The position numbers and the translations under genes were made by a program. 64,000 bases of DNA from Georgenia subflava (GTDB lineage Bacteria; Actinomycetota; Actinomycetes; Actinomycetales; Actinomycetaceae), in contig NZ_VUKD01000001.1 in NCBI RefSeq assembly GCF_009193155.1, forward strand, positions 1,240,001-1,304,000. Direction: 5' to 3'. The notes beneath the pieces were generated by a model. It was not told the origin of the DNA, ran no database searches, and saw nothing but the letters and a program-made list of their open reading frames with translations. This document shows positions 24,058 to 32,718 of this stretch, in pieces; the stretch's first letter is position 1, and the number at the start of each line of letters is the position of its first letter.

Positions 24058-25411
24058 CCTGCTCGGACGGCATCCGGCCGGTGCGGGCGAGCTCGCCGTA
24101 GAAGCGGCCCGAGTCCTTCACCGTGCGCCGGCCGGTGGCGTAGTCGACGTGGACGAGGCCGAAGCGGGGCCGGTAGCCCATCGCCCACTCGAAGTTGTCC
24201 AGGAGCGACCAGTGGAAGTACCCCCGCACGTCCACCCCGGCGGCGATCGCCTCGGCCATCGCCTGCACGTGCTCCCGGAGGAAGGCGATGCGTCGGGTGT
24301 CGTGCACCAGGCCGTCGTGGGTGGGTGTCTCGCCGAAGACCCCGCCGTTCTCGGTCACCAGGATCGCGGTGCCGGGGTGGTCGCGCCCCAGGCGCAGCAG
24401 CAGGTCGCGGAAGGCGGCGGGGCTCACCTCCCACCCGGCGTCCGTCCGCTCGACGTCGCCGCTCGGCGGCACCACCTGCCAGGGGAAGGGGCGCCCCGGC
24501 CCGGTGGCCGCGGCTGCCATGACCCGGCGGGTGTAGTAGTTGACGCCGAGGAAGTCGCTGCGGCCGGCGATCGCCGCCTCGTCGCCGTCGCGGACGAAGT
24601 CGAGCGGGCCGACGGCGCGCTCCCAGTGCTGGCGCATGTCGGCCGGGTACCCCTGCCCGAGGAGCGGCTCGAGGTACCAGCGGTTGACGTAGCCGTCGGA
24701 GCCGTGCGCCGCCTCGACGTCGGCGGCCGAGTCCGTGGCGGGGTCGCACGGGAAGAGGCTCAGCGCCGCACCGACACGGCCGGCGCCGTGGCCGCGGATG
24801 ACGTCCGCCGCGGCGCCGTGGCCGAGCAGCAGGTGGTGCCCGGCCGTGACGGCGGCCCGCAGGTCGGCCACCCCGGGGGCGTGCAGACCGAGCTGGTAGC
24901 CGAGCAGCGAGACGATCCACGGCTCGTTCTGGGTGATCCACCACGGCACCCGGTCGCCGAGCCGGGCGGCGACGGCGTCTGCGAGCCCGGCGAAGGCGTC
25001 GACGCTGCCGCGGCCGGTCCAGCCGCCGTCGGCCATGAGTGCCTGGGGCATGTCCCAGTGGTTGAGGGTGAGGACCGGGGTGACGCCCCGAGCCAGGAGC
25101 GCGTCGACGAGGCGCTCGTAGTGGTCCAGCCCGCGCTGCTCCACCGGGCCGGCGCCGTCGGGCAGGATGCGTGCCCAGGAGACGGAGAAGCGGTAGGCGT
25201 TCAGGCCGAGCTCGGCGAGCAGGTCGACGTCGTCGGCCCACCGCCGGTACGACTCGCACGCGCGGGAGCCGTCCGCGCCACCCTCGACGGCACCCGGGCG
25301 GCGCGCGAAGACGTCCCACACCGACTCGCCGCGCCCGTCGACGTCCTGCGCTCCCTCGATCTGGAACGCCGACGTGGCGGCGCCCCAGAGGAACCCGGGC
25401 GGGATGCTCAT
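24038..25411 (-). CDS. GH1 beta-glycosidase
   Basis: A 457-residue retaining beta-glycosidase of standard length. The N-terminal signature is PPGFLWGAATSAFQIEGA. The acid/base is E163 in TQNEPW (Gln where TLNEP or TFNEP is usual) and the nucleophile is E354 in VTENGG. The aglycone and substrate-site segment FHWSLLDNFEWAMGY is intact. No signal peptide. It lies 27 bp after the second permease, so it is probably co-transcribed with the transporter. It could remove a terminal beta-mannose, beta-glucose or beta-galactose from imported oligosaccharides. Confidence 0.92.
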   Translation of the reverse strand: MSIPPGFLWGAATSAFQIEGAQDVDGRGESVWDVFARRPGAVEGGADGSRACESYRRWADDVDLLAELGLNAYRFSVSWARILPDGAGPVEQRGLDHYERLVDALLARGVTPVLTLNHWDMPQALMADGGWTGRGSVDAFAGLADAVAARLGDRVPWWITQNEPWIVSLLGYQLGLHAPGVADLRAAVTAGHHLLLGHGAAADVIRGHGAGRVGAALSLFPCDPATDSAADVEAAHGSDGYVNRWYLEPLLGQGYPADMRQHWERAVGPLDFVRDGDEAAIAGRSDFLGVNYYTRRVMAAAATGPGRPFPWQVVPPSGDVERTDAGWEVSPAAFRDLLLRLGRDHPGTAILVTENGGVFGETPTHDGLVHDTRRIAFLREHVQAMAEAIAAGVDVRGYFHWSLLDNFEWAMGYRPRFGLVHVDYATGRRTVKDSGRFYGELARTGRMPSEQVIARYG

Positions 25412-25438
25412 GGTCAGACCGGCGTCGACGATCCTCGA

Positions 25439-26359
25439 TCAGCCCTTGACGCCCGTGGTGGCGATGCCCTCGACGAAGTGCCGCTGGGCCAGGAAGAACA
25501 GGATGACCATCGGGATGGTTGTGATCACGCTCGCGGTCACGACGATCTCCCACTGCGACTCACCGCCGAAGCCGAACTGGTCGAGCATCGCCTTCAGGCC
25601 GCGGGGCACGGTGAACGTCGACGAGTCCCGCAGGTAGATCAGCGGCGCCATGAGGTTCGTCCACGACGCCTGGAACTCGAAGATGAGCGTGACGATCAGG
25701 GCCGGTTTGCACAGCGGCATCGCGATCCGGGTGAAGATCGTCCAGTTGTTGGCGCCGTCGGCCCGGGCGGCCTCGAAGAGGCTCCGGGGCAGACCCAGGA
25801 AGAACTGGCGCAGCAGGAAGATGTAGAAGGCGCTGCCGAAGAGGTTGCCCGCCCACAGCGGGGTGAGGGTGCCGACCATCCCCAGCGCGTTCCAGATCAG
25901 GAAGACGGGGACCATCGTCACCGCGCCGGGCAGCATCATCGTCGCCAGCACGACGCCGAACAGGGTCTTGCGCCCGCGGAAGCGGAAGTACGCGAACCCC
26001 CACGCCACCATGGCGCTCGCGAGCGTCACGGCGGTGGCCGCCAGCACGGTGACGATGACCGTGTTGAGGATCCACAGCGCCAGCGGCGCCTCCTGCCACA
26101 CCTGGATGTAGTTGTCGAAGGTGAAGGTGTCCGGGATGAGCTTGTTGTCGAACACCTCGCCGCGTGGCTTGAACGAGGCGCTGATGAGCCACACGAACGG
26201 GTAGATGAACAGCAGGGTGAAACCCAGCATCAGCACCGCGAGGACGATCTTCACGACCAGCGGCCGCTTGGAGCGGTCCGGGCGGAGCTCGTAGGTGGAG
26301 GCCGGGGCGACGGCGCGACCCGCCGCGTCCGCGCGCGGGTCGGTTGCCAGCGATGCCAT
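25439..26359 (-). CDS. Sugar ABC transporter permease (MalG type)
   Basis: A 306-residue inner-membrane protein with six hydrophobic segments after a polar ~35-residue N-terminus. The EAA loop near residue 205 (EAARADGANNWTIFTRIAMP) contacts the ATPase. The start ATG 26359 overlaps the preceding stop by one base (TGATG). Together with the next permease and the lipoprotein it forms a CUT1-type carbohydrate importer. No ATPase gene is encoded nearby, so a shared MsiK-like ATPase elsewhere probably powers it. Confidence 0.92.
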   Translation of the reverse strand: MASLATDPRADAAGRAVAPASTYELRPDRSKRPLVVKIVLAVLMLGFTLLFIYPFVWLISASFKPRGEVFDNKLIPDTFTFDNYIQVWQEAPLALWILNTVIVTVLAATAVTLASAMVAWGFAYFRFRGRKTLFGVVLATMMLPGAVTMVPVFLIWNALGMVGTLTPLWAGNLFGSAFYIFLLRQFFLGLPRSLFEAARADGANNWTIFTRIAMPLCKPALIVTLIFEFQASWTNLMAPLIYLRDSSTFTVPRGLKAMLDQFGFGGESQWEIVVTASVITTIPMVILFFLAQRHFVEGIATTGVKG

Positions 26360-27342
26360 CAGTCGCCCCCCTCGTAGTACACGTAGCGCTTGCTCACGAC
26401 GAACTGGATGGCGGTGATGACCATGATGATCACGAACAGCAGCCAGGCCAGTGCCGACGCGTAACCCATCTCGAGGAACTCGAACGCCTGCTGGAACAGG
26501 TAGATCGCGTAGAACAGCGCGGCCTCGTTGCTGTAGGCGGAGCCGAAGTACGCGGTGTAGGCCTCGGTGAAGGACTGGAAGCCGGCGATCGTGTTGACGA
26601 TGACCAGGAAGAAGATCGTGCCGCTGATCATCGGGATGGTGATCTTGACGGTGCGCTGCCACCAGTTGGCGCCGTCGACGCGGGCCGAGTCGTGCATCTC
26701 GGCGGGCACGTTGCGCAGCGCGGCCAGCAGGATGATGACGGTCGAGCCGACCGACCACAGGCTCATGCCGATCAGGCCGGGCTTGATCCACGGACCGTCG
26801 GTCGTCCAGTTCGGCCCGTCGATCCCGAAGAAGCCCAGCACCTCGTTGACCAGGCCGTTCTGGCCGTTGAACAGCAGCAGGAGCATGACCCCGACGGCGA
26901 CCGGCGGGGTCATGTTCGGCAGGTAGAACGCGGTGCGGAAGAACCCGGCCGCCCGCCCGACCTCGTTGAGGAGGATGGCGAGCGAGAGCGAGAAGATGAT
27001 CTGCAGCGGGACGAGGATGGCCGTGAAGAACGTGGTGTTCCACAGGGCCGTGCGGACCTTGGGGTCCTCGACCATCTCGCGGTAGTTGTCCAGCCCGATG
27101 AACTCGGGTGCGTTGATGACGTCGTAGTCGGTGAGGGACAGGTAGCCGCTGTAGGCGATCGGCCAGACGGTGAAGACCGCCGCGCCGATGATCCAGGGGC
27201 TGATGAACAGCAGCGCCGCGCGGAGGTTGCGGCGCTGCTTCTTGCGCAGCGCCGGGCGCACCTTCTCCTTGGGCTGCCGCCCCCGACGGCCCCGGCTCTC
27301 GCCGGAGACGTCGGGGGCACTCGCGTCAGCGATGGCAGCCAC
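26359..27342 (-). CDS. Sugar ABC transporter permease (MalF/UgpA type)
   Basis: A 327-residue membrane protein. A Lys/Arg-rich cytoplasmic N-terminus (~40 residues) precedes six membrane segments. The coupling loop is MHDSARVDGANWWQRTVKIT near residue 220. It starts 4 nt after the lipoprotein stop region and is coupled to the MalG-type gene. Known CUT1 importers use one copy of each permease with two ATPase subunits. Confidence 0.92.
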   Translation of the reverse strand: MAAIADASAPDVSGESRGRRGRQPKEKVRPALRKKQRRNLRAALLFISPWIIGAAVFTVWPIAYSGYLSLTDYDVINAPEFIGLDNYREMVEDPKVRTALWNTTFFTAILVPLQIIFSLSLAILLNEVGRAAGFFRTAFYLPNMTPPVAVGVMLLLLFNGQNGLVNEVLGFFGIDGPNWTTDGPWIKPGLIGMSLWSVGSTVIILLAALRNVPAEMHDSARVDGANWWQRTVKITIPMISGTIFFLVIVNTIAGFQSFTEAYTAYFGSAYSNEAALFYAIYLFQQAFEFLEMGYASALAWLLFVIIMVITAIQFVVSKRYVYYEGGD

Positions 27343-27345
27343 TGC

Positions 27346-28761
27346 TCAGCCCTCGTCCCAGGCTTCCCAGCCCTCGTCCAGAGCGGCCTGTGCCTCTTCC
27401 TGGGCCCGGTCGAGGGACGTCTGGACGTCCTCCTGGCCGTTGAGCACGCGGTTCACCGCGTCCTCCCAGGCGGTCTTGAACTCGGCGTCCGCCGGGCTCG
27501 CGGTGTAGTTGAACGCGTAGTCGTTCGCCTCGTACATGGCGTCGATGGCGGTGTCCCACTTCTCGTCACCGGTGGGCTCGATCATCTCGCGCACGGCCTC
27601 GTCCGCCACGGTGTTGCCCGTGAGGATGCCGGTGAACGTGCCGCCCTCCTCCTGGCGCAGGGCGATGCGGGCCTCCGCGGCGGCGATCCAGCTGTCGACC
27701 TCCGTCATGACACGTGCGAACCGGCACGCGGCCTCCGGGTTGTCGCCCTGGGTCGGGATGGCCCAGGCGCTGCCGCCGGCGTAGGCCAGCGGGGTGCCGT
27801 CCTTGCCGACGTAGGCGTCGAACGCGACGGGGGCGTCGGGCGACTCCTCGTTGAGGACGTTGATGTACCACTGCTCCATGGGCATCGCGCCGAGGGTGTT
27901 GGTCGCGAACTGGTTGCCGGCACCGAAGAAGTCGGCGGTGTCGCGGTAGGCCTTGACCGGGCCGAAGCCGCCCTGCGCCTCGTAGAGGCCGACGGCGTAC
28001 TCCAGCGCCTCGACGACTGCCGGGTCGTTGAGCTGGGCGGTGCGCGAGTCCTCGGAGATGAGGTCGGTGCCGTTGGACCGCGCCCACAGCGGGAAGAACT
28101 CGGGCAGCTTCGGGTCGTAGCCGATGACGCTGATGTTGCCGCCCTCACCCTGGAAGATCGCGTCGTTGGCTGCCGAGAGGGCGTCCCAGTCCGAGCCGTT
28201 CACGTCCTCGATCGTCAGGCCGGCGCCCTCGAGGAGGTCGGAGTTCGCCATCGTCACCTGGACGGTGTTGAACTCCGGGATGCCGTAGACCTCGTCGTTG
28301 AAGGTGACCTGGGCGAGCGCGTTCTCGCGGAAGTTGTCGACCTCGATGCCCTCGCCGGCGATGCACTCCGTCAGCGGCATGATCGCGCCGCGCGAGGCGA
28401 AGGAGCCGATCTGCTCGCGACCGGTGTAGATGATCTCCGGCGGGTTCCCGGAGGCGACCGAGGTGAGGAACTGCTGGATGTCGAGCGCACCCTCGACGTG
28501 CTGGATGCTCACGCCGCTGCCCAGTGCCTCCTCGGCCCGCTCGAACCGGGCGGTGGCGACCTCGTCGCCGAGGCCGAAGCCCATGATCTCGAAGTCGCCG
28601 TCGAGCTCCGCCTCGGGGTCGTAGGTGACGCCGCTGCCCGCGGTGCCGGTGCCGTCGTCGCCGGGGTCGTCACCGCCGTCGCTCGTGCCCTGGGCACAGG
28701 CGGTCAGGGCCAGGCCCAGGGTGAGGACGACTGCCGCCCCCCGCGCGTGTCGGACTCTCAT
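27346..28761 (-). CDS. Sugar-binding lipoprotein of a CUT1 ABC transporter
   Basis: A 471-residue lipoprotein. The signal peptide ends in a lipobox LTAC (Cys22), followed by an acidic Gly/Asp/Thr linker. The mature part has extracellular-solute-binding-protein family 1 features: QQFLTSVASGNPPEIIY, VYGIPEFNTVQV and AYAGGSAWAIPTQGDNPEAA. ATG 28761 has AGGAG at good spacing. It heads the transporter/glycosidase run; a sigma-70-like promoter lies at 28882-28910. It should capture the oligosaccharide that the cytoplasmic GH38, GH84, GH1 and other enzymes then degrade. Confidence 0.93.
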   Translation of the reverse strand: MRVRHARGAAVVLTLGLALTACAQGTSDGGDDPGDDGTGTAGSGVTYDPEAELDGDFEIMGFGLGDEVATARFERAEEALGSGVSIQHVEGALDIQQFLTSVASGNPPEIIYTGREQIGSFASRGAIMPLTECIAGEGIEVDNFRENALAQVTFNDEVYGIPEFNTVQVTMANSDLLEGAGLTIEDVNGSDWDALSAANDAIFQGEGGNISVIGYDPKLPEFFPLWARSNGTDLISEDSRTAQLNDPAVVEALEYAVGLYEAQGGFGPVKAYRDTADFFGAGNQFATNTLGAMPMEQWYINVLNEESPDAPVAFDAYVGKDGTPLAYAGGSAWAIPTQGDNPEAACRFARVMTEVDSWIAAAEARIALRQEEGGTFTGILTGNTVADEAVREMIEPTGDEKWDTAIDAMYEANDYAFNYTASPADAEFKTAWEDAVNRVLNGQEDVQTSLDRAQEEAQAALDEGWEAWDEG

Positions 28762-29125
28762 GTGCTTCTCCTCTGGGATCGGCGAGGAGCGCGTCCTCGG
28801 CATCGGGATCGAGACGGGAGCTGCCACGACGCGACTCTCCTGCGAGCCGACGCCGGACCGGCACCGCTGCCGGTGTATGGGAACGTACTCACACAGTCCG
28901 GGTCGGTCAACGACTTGTTGCTAACGATCCGGCCACGAACGACGTGGCGGTCCGTGGACCGGCCTCCCCGGGCAGCGGGGACGACGCTCGGCGCCGGGTG
29001 CTCCTGCCGCGCTCGTGCGGCGGCCGGATCTGCCCATGCTCCGCGGAGAGACCTCCAGCTCGCCGCTCGATGCACCTCTCACCCCCTTGCGCGGACCATC
29101 GTTGGACCTGGGGCACACGGTAGGT
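28762..29125. other. Control region upstream of the sugar importer
   Basis: This 364-bp gap has no gene. It holds the promoter for the importer run and, beside the -35 box, CAACGACTTGTTG (28909-28921), whose CAAC/GTTG ends are inverted and could be a regulator site. The left part is the untranslated leader; the right part shows nothing clear. Confidence 0.5.
28882..28910 (-). promoter_or_regulatory. Promoter for the sugar importer operon
   Basis: On the minus strand, TTGACC (28910-28905) is followed after exactly 17 nt by TACGTT (28887-28882). This leaves a leader of about 115 nt before ATG 28761. Confidence 0.6.
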
Positions 29126-29848
29126 TCAGTCCGGCCGGTTCGCGCGTCGAACCGGCCCGGCGTCCTCGATCGCCCGGCCGTCGCGGCCGGCGCCGGCCTC
29201 AAGAGCCGCGCGCAGCCCGCTGAGCGGTGAGCTGAGCACGGGTGTGTCACCCGCGCCCCGGGGGTCGGCCCGCCACGCGTCCGCCATCGAGGCCTGGGCC
29301 AGGACCACCACGTCGGACGTGCCCGCCGCCGCGACCACCGCGGACCGCACGAGCTCGTCGTGAGTGGCCTGCTCCCCGCGCCGACGGGCGTCGGCCGCAC
29401 CGGGCACCACGGCGGCGTCCACAGCCACGTCGGCCGCACCCGCGGCCGCGGCGATGAGCCGGCTCGTCGGCCCGAGGGTGGTCTCGACCGTGGCGAGCAC
29501 CGAGATGCGACCCCTGGCGCCGGGGGCCGTGGCGATCCGTACCGACTCCTCGGCCATGGGGCGGTCCACGCGCAGCACCGGCACGTCCGTGCGGTCGGCG
29601 GCGGCGTCGGCGCACTCGCCGATGGACGAGCAGGTGACCAGGACGGCGTCGGCACCCTGCTCGGCCAGGTGCCGGGCGTGCGCGGCGGTCCGGGCCGCCA
29701 GCTCGGGGGTGATGCCGTCGGCGGCGCGGGCGAGCAGGGCCGGGTCGACCACGTGCACGAGCTCGAGATCAGGGTCCAGCTCCGTGCCGAGGTCCTGGAA
29801 CACCTCGGCCAGAGCCGGCACGGTGTGGAGCAGGCCCAGCCGGGTCAC
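29126..29848 (-). CDS. Asp/Glu/hydantoin racemase-family protein
   Basis: A 240-residue protein. The first catalytic-Cys segment is present (VTCSSIGECADAA, about residue 78). At the place of the second Cys there is VVLAQASMADAW, with Ala-Ser instead, so classical two-base racemization may be altered. GTG 29848 overlaps the aldolase stop (GTGA). A 9-bp hairpin (GCCGGTTCG/CGAACCGGC, 29134-29156) sits at the 3' end and may help termination. Related proteins act on aspartate, hydantoins or maleate; the substrate here is not evident. Confidence 0.75.
   Translation of the reverse strand: MTRLGLLHTVPALAEVFQDLGTELDPDLELVHVVDPALLARAADGITPELAARTAAHARHLAEQGADAVLVTCSSIGECADAAADRTDVPVLRVDRPMAEESVRIATAPGARGRISVLATVETTLGPTSRLIAAAAGAADVAVDAAVVPGAADARRRGEQATHDELVRSAVVAAAGTSDVVVLAQASMADAWRADPRGAGDTPVLSSPLSGLRAALEAGAGRDGRAIEDAGPVRRANRPD
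29134..29156 (-). terminator. Hairpin at the 3' end of the racemase-family gene
   Basis: A perfect 9-bp stem with a 5-nt loop just inside the coding end. No T tract follows. It separates the aldolase pair from the importer promoter region. Confidence 0.4.
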
Positions 29849-30753
29849 GCCTCGCTCCAGGGACGGGCGTACCTGTCGACGACGTCGACGAGGCGTTCCA
29901 GCCGGGGGACCGAGACCTCGGCGAGCCGGGCGGGTACGTCGTCGGTGCCGACGACGTCGCTCCACAGCGCCCGACCGGCCAGGAAGCCGCTCGCGCCCGC
30001 GCGGCAGGCGGCGGTGACCGCGCCGAGGTAGTCGTCGCGGTGCACCCCCTGGGACAGCACCACCCAGGGGCCGGTGATGGAGCGGTTCAGCAGGGTGCAG
30101 GCGCTCTCGAGCTCCTGGGCCGTCCCCCGGCCCGAGCGGGGCACCTGCACCTTGTAGAGGCTCTGCCCCACGACGGACAGCTCCTCGGCGGCCTCCCGGA
30201 TCGCGACGTCGGCGTCCCAGGTGCCGTCGGACTCCTCGACCGGGGTCGCCCGGACCACCGGCTCGAGGACGGAGAGGACGCCGAGCCGGGCCGCCGCGGC
30301 GACGAAGTCGCGGGCCAGCGCGACCCTTTGCTCCCTGCGGTCGTCGCGCCGCCAGATGATCAGCAGCTTGATCGCGGCCACCCCCGCCAGGTCGAGCTCG
30401 GGGGCGACGACGACCTGGTCGAGCGACGTCTCCTCCACCGGGCCGCCGGGATCCTGCTCGAGGTCGTCGGCCGCGAGGATCAGCCCGGTGGTCGCCGGCA
30501 GCTGCTCACGCACGTCCTCGAAGCCGAAGTGCCGGTCGATGAGGAAACCGGACGCCAGGGGCCCGAGCGCGCGGGCGACCGCGAGCTTGAACTCGACCAT
30601 CCGGGCGTCGTCCACCCGGCCCGCGCCCGCGTCGTCGAACATCGTGCGCAGGCTCTCGCGCTGGTCCATCGCGACCATCGCCAACCCGCCCGAGGGCCGT
30701 GCGATCGGGCCGAGGACCCTGCTCGTGCCGGACGTCGCGGACGGTGCGGTCAT
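29845..30753 (-). CDS. Class I aldolase related to YihT (sulfofructose-phosphate aldolase) and LacD
   Basis: A 302-residue (beta/alpha)8 aldolase. Its segments line up in order with what I recall of E. coli YihT: GGLAMVAMDQRESLRTMF, AAIKLLIIWRRDD, VLEPVVR, LYKVQVP (likely Schiff-base Lys) and GASGFLAGRALWSDVVG. YihT splits 6-deoxy-6-sulfofructose-1-phosphate; LacD-type relatives split tagatose-1,6-bisphosphate. The rest of a sulfoquinovose pathway is not beside it (a PfkB kinase lies 7 kb away), so the substrate is open. It is co-transcribed with the racemase-family gene and lies 36 bp after the STAS gene. Confidence 0.8.
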   Translation of the reverse strand: MTAPSATSGTSRVLGPIARPSGGLAMVAMDQRESLRTMFDDAGAGRVDDARMVEFKLAVARALGPLASGFLIDRHFGFEDVREQLPATTGLILAADDLEQDPGGPVEETSLDQVVVAPELDLAGVAAIKLLIIWRRDDRREQRVALARDFVAAAARLGVLSVLEPVVRATPVEESDGTWDADVAIREAAEELSVVGQSLYKVQVPRSGRGTAQELESACTLLNRSITGPWVVLSQGVHRDDYLGAVTAACRAGASGFLAGRALWSDVVGTDDVPARLAEVSVPRLERLVDVVDRYARPWSEA

Positions 30754-30789
30754 GGCTCTCCCTCGGTGGCGTCGTCGCCTGGCGGTACC

Positions 30790-31095
30790 TCAGGCAGGAG
30801 TCGCCGTCCGTGGGCGCTGCCCGGCCTCGGACTCTACGTCACCTGCCCCGGCGGGCAGGTGGATCCGGCCGCCGAACTCGCGGTACTCGCGGATGATACG
30901 GCCGAGCACCGCATGCCCGGCCTCGTCCTGGACCACCACGGACCCCAGGTCCACCTCCACCTCCGGTCCCACGATGCGGTGCACGGCACCGAGCATCTGC
31001 CGGAACTGGGCGGCCTCCTCGACGCCGAGGTCGCCGGTCACCGTCACGGCCGTGCCGGATCCGTTGCCGCCGAAGGACATCGTCAGCTCCACCAT
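30790..31095 (-). CDS. STAS-domain protein (anti-sigma-factor antagonist type)
   Basis: A 101-residue single STAS domain starting at ATG 31095, with GGGGAGGG upstream. The core VDLGSVVVQDEAGHAVLGRI corresponds to the strand-loop-helix that carries the phosphorylated Ser in SpoIIAA-like proteins, but here the loop reads VQDEAG with no Ser. It may therefore be a non-phosphorylatable variant. A C-terminal Gly/Glu/Arg tail follows. A second STAS protein (35677-36108) does have the Ser. No anti-sigma kinase is nearby. Confidence 0.7.
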   Translation of the reverse strand: MVELTMSFGGNGSGTAVTVTGDLGVEEAAQFRQMLGAVHRIVGPEVEVDLGSVVVQDEAGHAVLGRIIREYREFGGRIHLPAGAGDVESEAGQRPRTATPA

Positions 31096-31453
31096 GCAAC
31101 CCTCCCCAAGGATCGTCGCGAGAACCGTCTGACCTTCGACGGTAGGCCGCTTCGACGCCAGAAGCGACCCCAGAAGCGGTTCTCGTCGAATCTCGTCGTA
31201 CCGGCCTCCGGCGTCCGTATCCACGGGCGCGAGCAGCGTCATCCGGCGTCCGTTTCCATGGCAGGTGCGGCGTCGTCCCGGCAGGTGCGCCGTCGCCCGT
31301 GGCGGGTGCGCCGTCGCCCGTGGCGGGTGCGCCGTCGCCCGTGGCGGGTGCGCCGTCGCCCGTGGCGGGGGCGGCGTCCGAGTCCCGCACCCTGTGGCGG
31401 CGGCTGCCCGAGGTCCGTCTCCGTCGCCTGCCGCACCGGGGCACAATCGCCCG
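31096..31453. other. Divergent intergenic region with 21-bp repeats
   Basis: This 358-bp gap lies between the STAS gene and the divergent aminotransferase. No gene is supported. Most of the middle is a minisatellite (31261-31364). CACAAT lies 6 nt before the aminotransferase ATG and fits a leaderless -10. Confidence 0.5.
31261..31364. repeat. 21-bp minisatellite
   Basis: GCGGGTGCGCCGTCGCCCGT plus G is repeated at 31281, 31302, 31323 and 31344 (the first with GCA), with a degenerate copy before. Being a multiple of three, it keeps frames open on both strands (GAPATGD-type repeats), which explains the shadow frames there. Confidence 0.85.
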
Positions 31454-32674
31454 ATGGGCATGCATCGGTGGGAGCGAGTGGCGCAGGCGTCCGGACTCAT
31501 GGCGGCGGACGGCACCGTCACCTCGACGATCTTCGCGGAGATGTCGGCGCTGGCCACCCGGACCGGAGCGGTCAACCTGGGCCAGGGCTTCCCGGACGCC
31601 GACGGGCCGGAGCACGTCAAGGACGCCGCCGTCGCCGCCATCCGTGCGGGCCGGAACCAGTACCCGCCGGGGCCGGGTGTGCCGGCCCTCCGCCGGGCGG
31701 TCGCGCAGCACCAGCGCCGGTACTACGGCCTCGACGTCGACCCGGACACGGAGGTGCTGGTCACCGTCGGCGCCACGGAGGCGTTGACGGCGGCGATCCT
31801 GGCGCTCGTCGGACCCGGGGACGAGGTGGTCACGCTCGAGCCGTTCTACGACTCCTACGCGGCGGCGATCGCGCTGGCGGGTGCCGTCCACCGGACGATC
31901 CCCCTGCACCCGGGTCCGGACGGCTTCCGCCTCGACCCCGCCGAGGTGGCCGGCGCCTTCACGCCACGCACGAGGCTCGCGGTCGTCAACAGCCCGCACA
32001 ACCCGACCGGCACCGTGCTCACCCGTGCCGAGCTGGAGGTCGTCGCCCGGGCGGCGACCGACCACGACGTGCTCGTACTGACCGACGAGGTCTACGAGCA
32101 CCTGACCTACGACGGGGCGACGCACACCCCGATCGCCACGCTGCCGGGCATGGCCGCGCGGACCCTCACCGTGTCGTCGGTGGGCAAGTCACTGTCCTTC
32201 ACCGGGTGGAAGGTCGGATGGCTGCACGGGCCCGCCGAGCTCGTCACCGCCGTCCGCACGGTCAAGCAGTACCTCACCTACGTCGCCTCCGGCCCGTTCC
32301 AGGAGGCGACGGCCGTCGCCCTCTCCGACGACGACGGCGCCACGTCCACGTACCTCACGGAGCTGGCCGGGTCGCTGCAGGACCGGCGTGACCTGCTGTG
32401 CCGGGCGCTGTCCGACGCCGGCCTCGCCCCGGTCGTGCCGCGGGGCACGTACTTCGTCGTCGCCGACGGCTCGGGCCTCGGCCACGACGACGGCGCCGAG
32501 CTGTGCCGCGAGCTCCCCGGGCGGACCGGCGTGGTCGCCATCCCGGTGTCGGCGTTCTGCACCCCGGGTGGCCCGGTCGCCGAGGAGCTGCGCTCCTGGG
32601 TCCGGTTTACCTATGCCAAGTCGACGACCACGCTCGAGACCGCCGCGCACGGGCTGGCCAGGCTGAAGGGCTGA
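31454..32674 (+). CDS. PLP-dependent class I aminotransferase
   Basis: A 406-residue fold-type I aminotransferase. Visible segments are VNLGQGFPDADGPEHVKDAA, GATEALTAAILALV, NSPHNPTGTVL, LTDEVYEHLTYDG and the PLP lysine in SSVGKSLSFTGWKVGW. This pattern is close to kynurenine/glutamine or methionine aminotransferases (KAT/YbdL-like) that use 2-oxo acids. ATG 31454 is preceded by CACAAT at 6 nt. It is monocistronic, ending in a hairpin at 32682-32718. Confidence 0.9.
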   Translation: MGMHRWERVAQASGLMAADGTVTSTIFAEMSALATRTGAVNLGQGFPDADGPEHVKDAAVAAIRAGRNQYPPGPGVPALRRAVAQHQRRYYGLDVDPDTEVLVTVGATEALTAAILALVGPGDEVVTLEPFYDSYAAAIALAGAVHRTIPLHPGPDGFRLDPAEVAGAFTPRTRLAVVNSPHNPTGTVLTRAELEVVARAATDHDVLVLTDEVYEHLTYDGATHTPIATLPGMAARTLTVSSVGKSLSFTGWKVGWLHGPAELVTAVRTVKQYLTYVASGPFQEATAVALSDDDGATSTYLTELAGSLQDRRDLLCRALSDAGLAPVVPRGTYFVVADGSGLGHDDGAELCRELPGRTGVVAIPVSAFCTPGGPVAEELRSWVRFTYAKSTTTLETAAHGLARLKG

Positions 32675-32681
32675 AGAACCT

Positions 32682-32718
32682 GCTCGCGGGTGCTCGGGCC
32701 GGACCTTAGCCCGCGAGC
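32682..32718 (+). terminator. Hairpin after the aminotransferase
   Basis: GCTCGCGGG (32682-32690) pairs with CCCGCGAGC (32710-32718) directly after the stop codon. The loop is long and there is no T tract. A related hairpin is repeated near 32778-32816. Confidence 0.5.

Noticed and set aside
26344-29223. A 959-residue plus-strand frame
   Set aside because: It is antisense to both permease genes and the binding protein; it is held open only by high GC.
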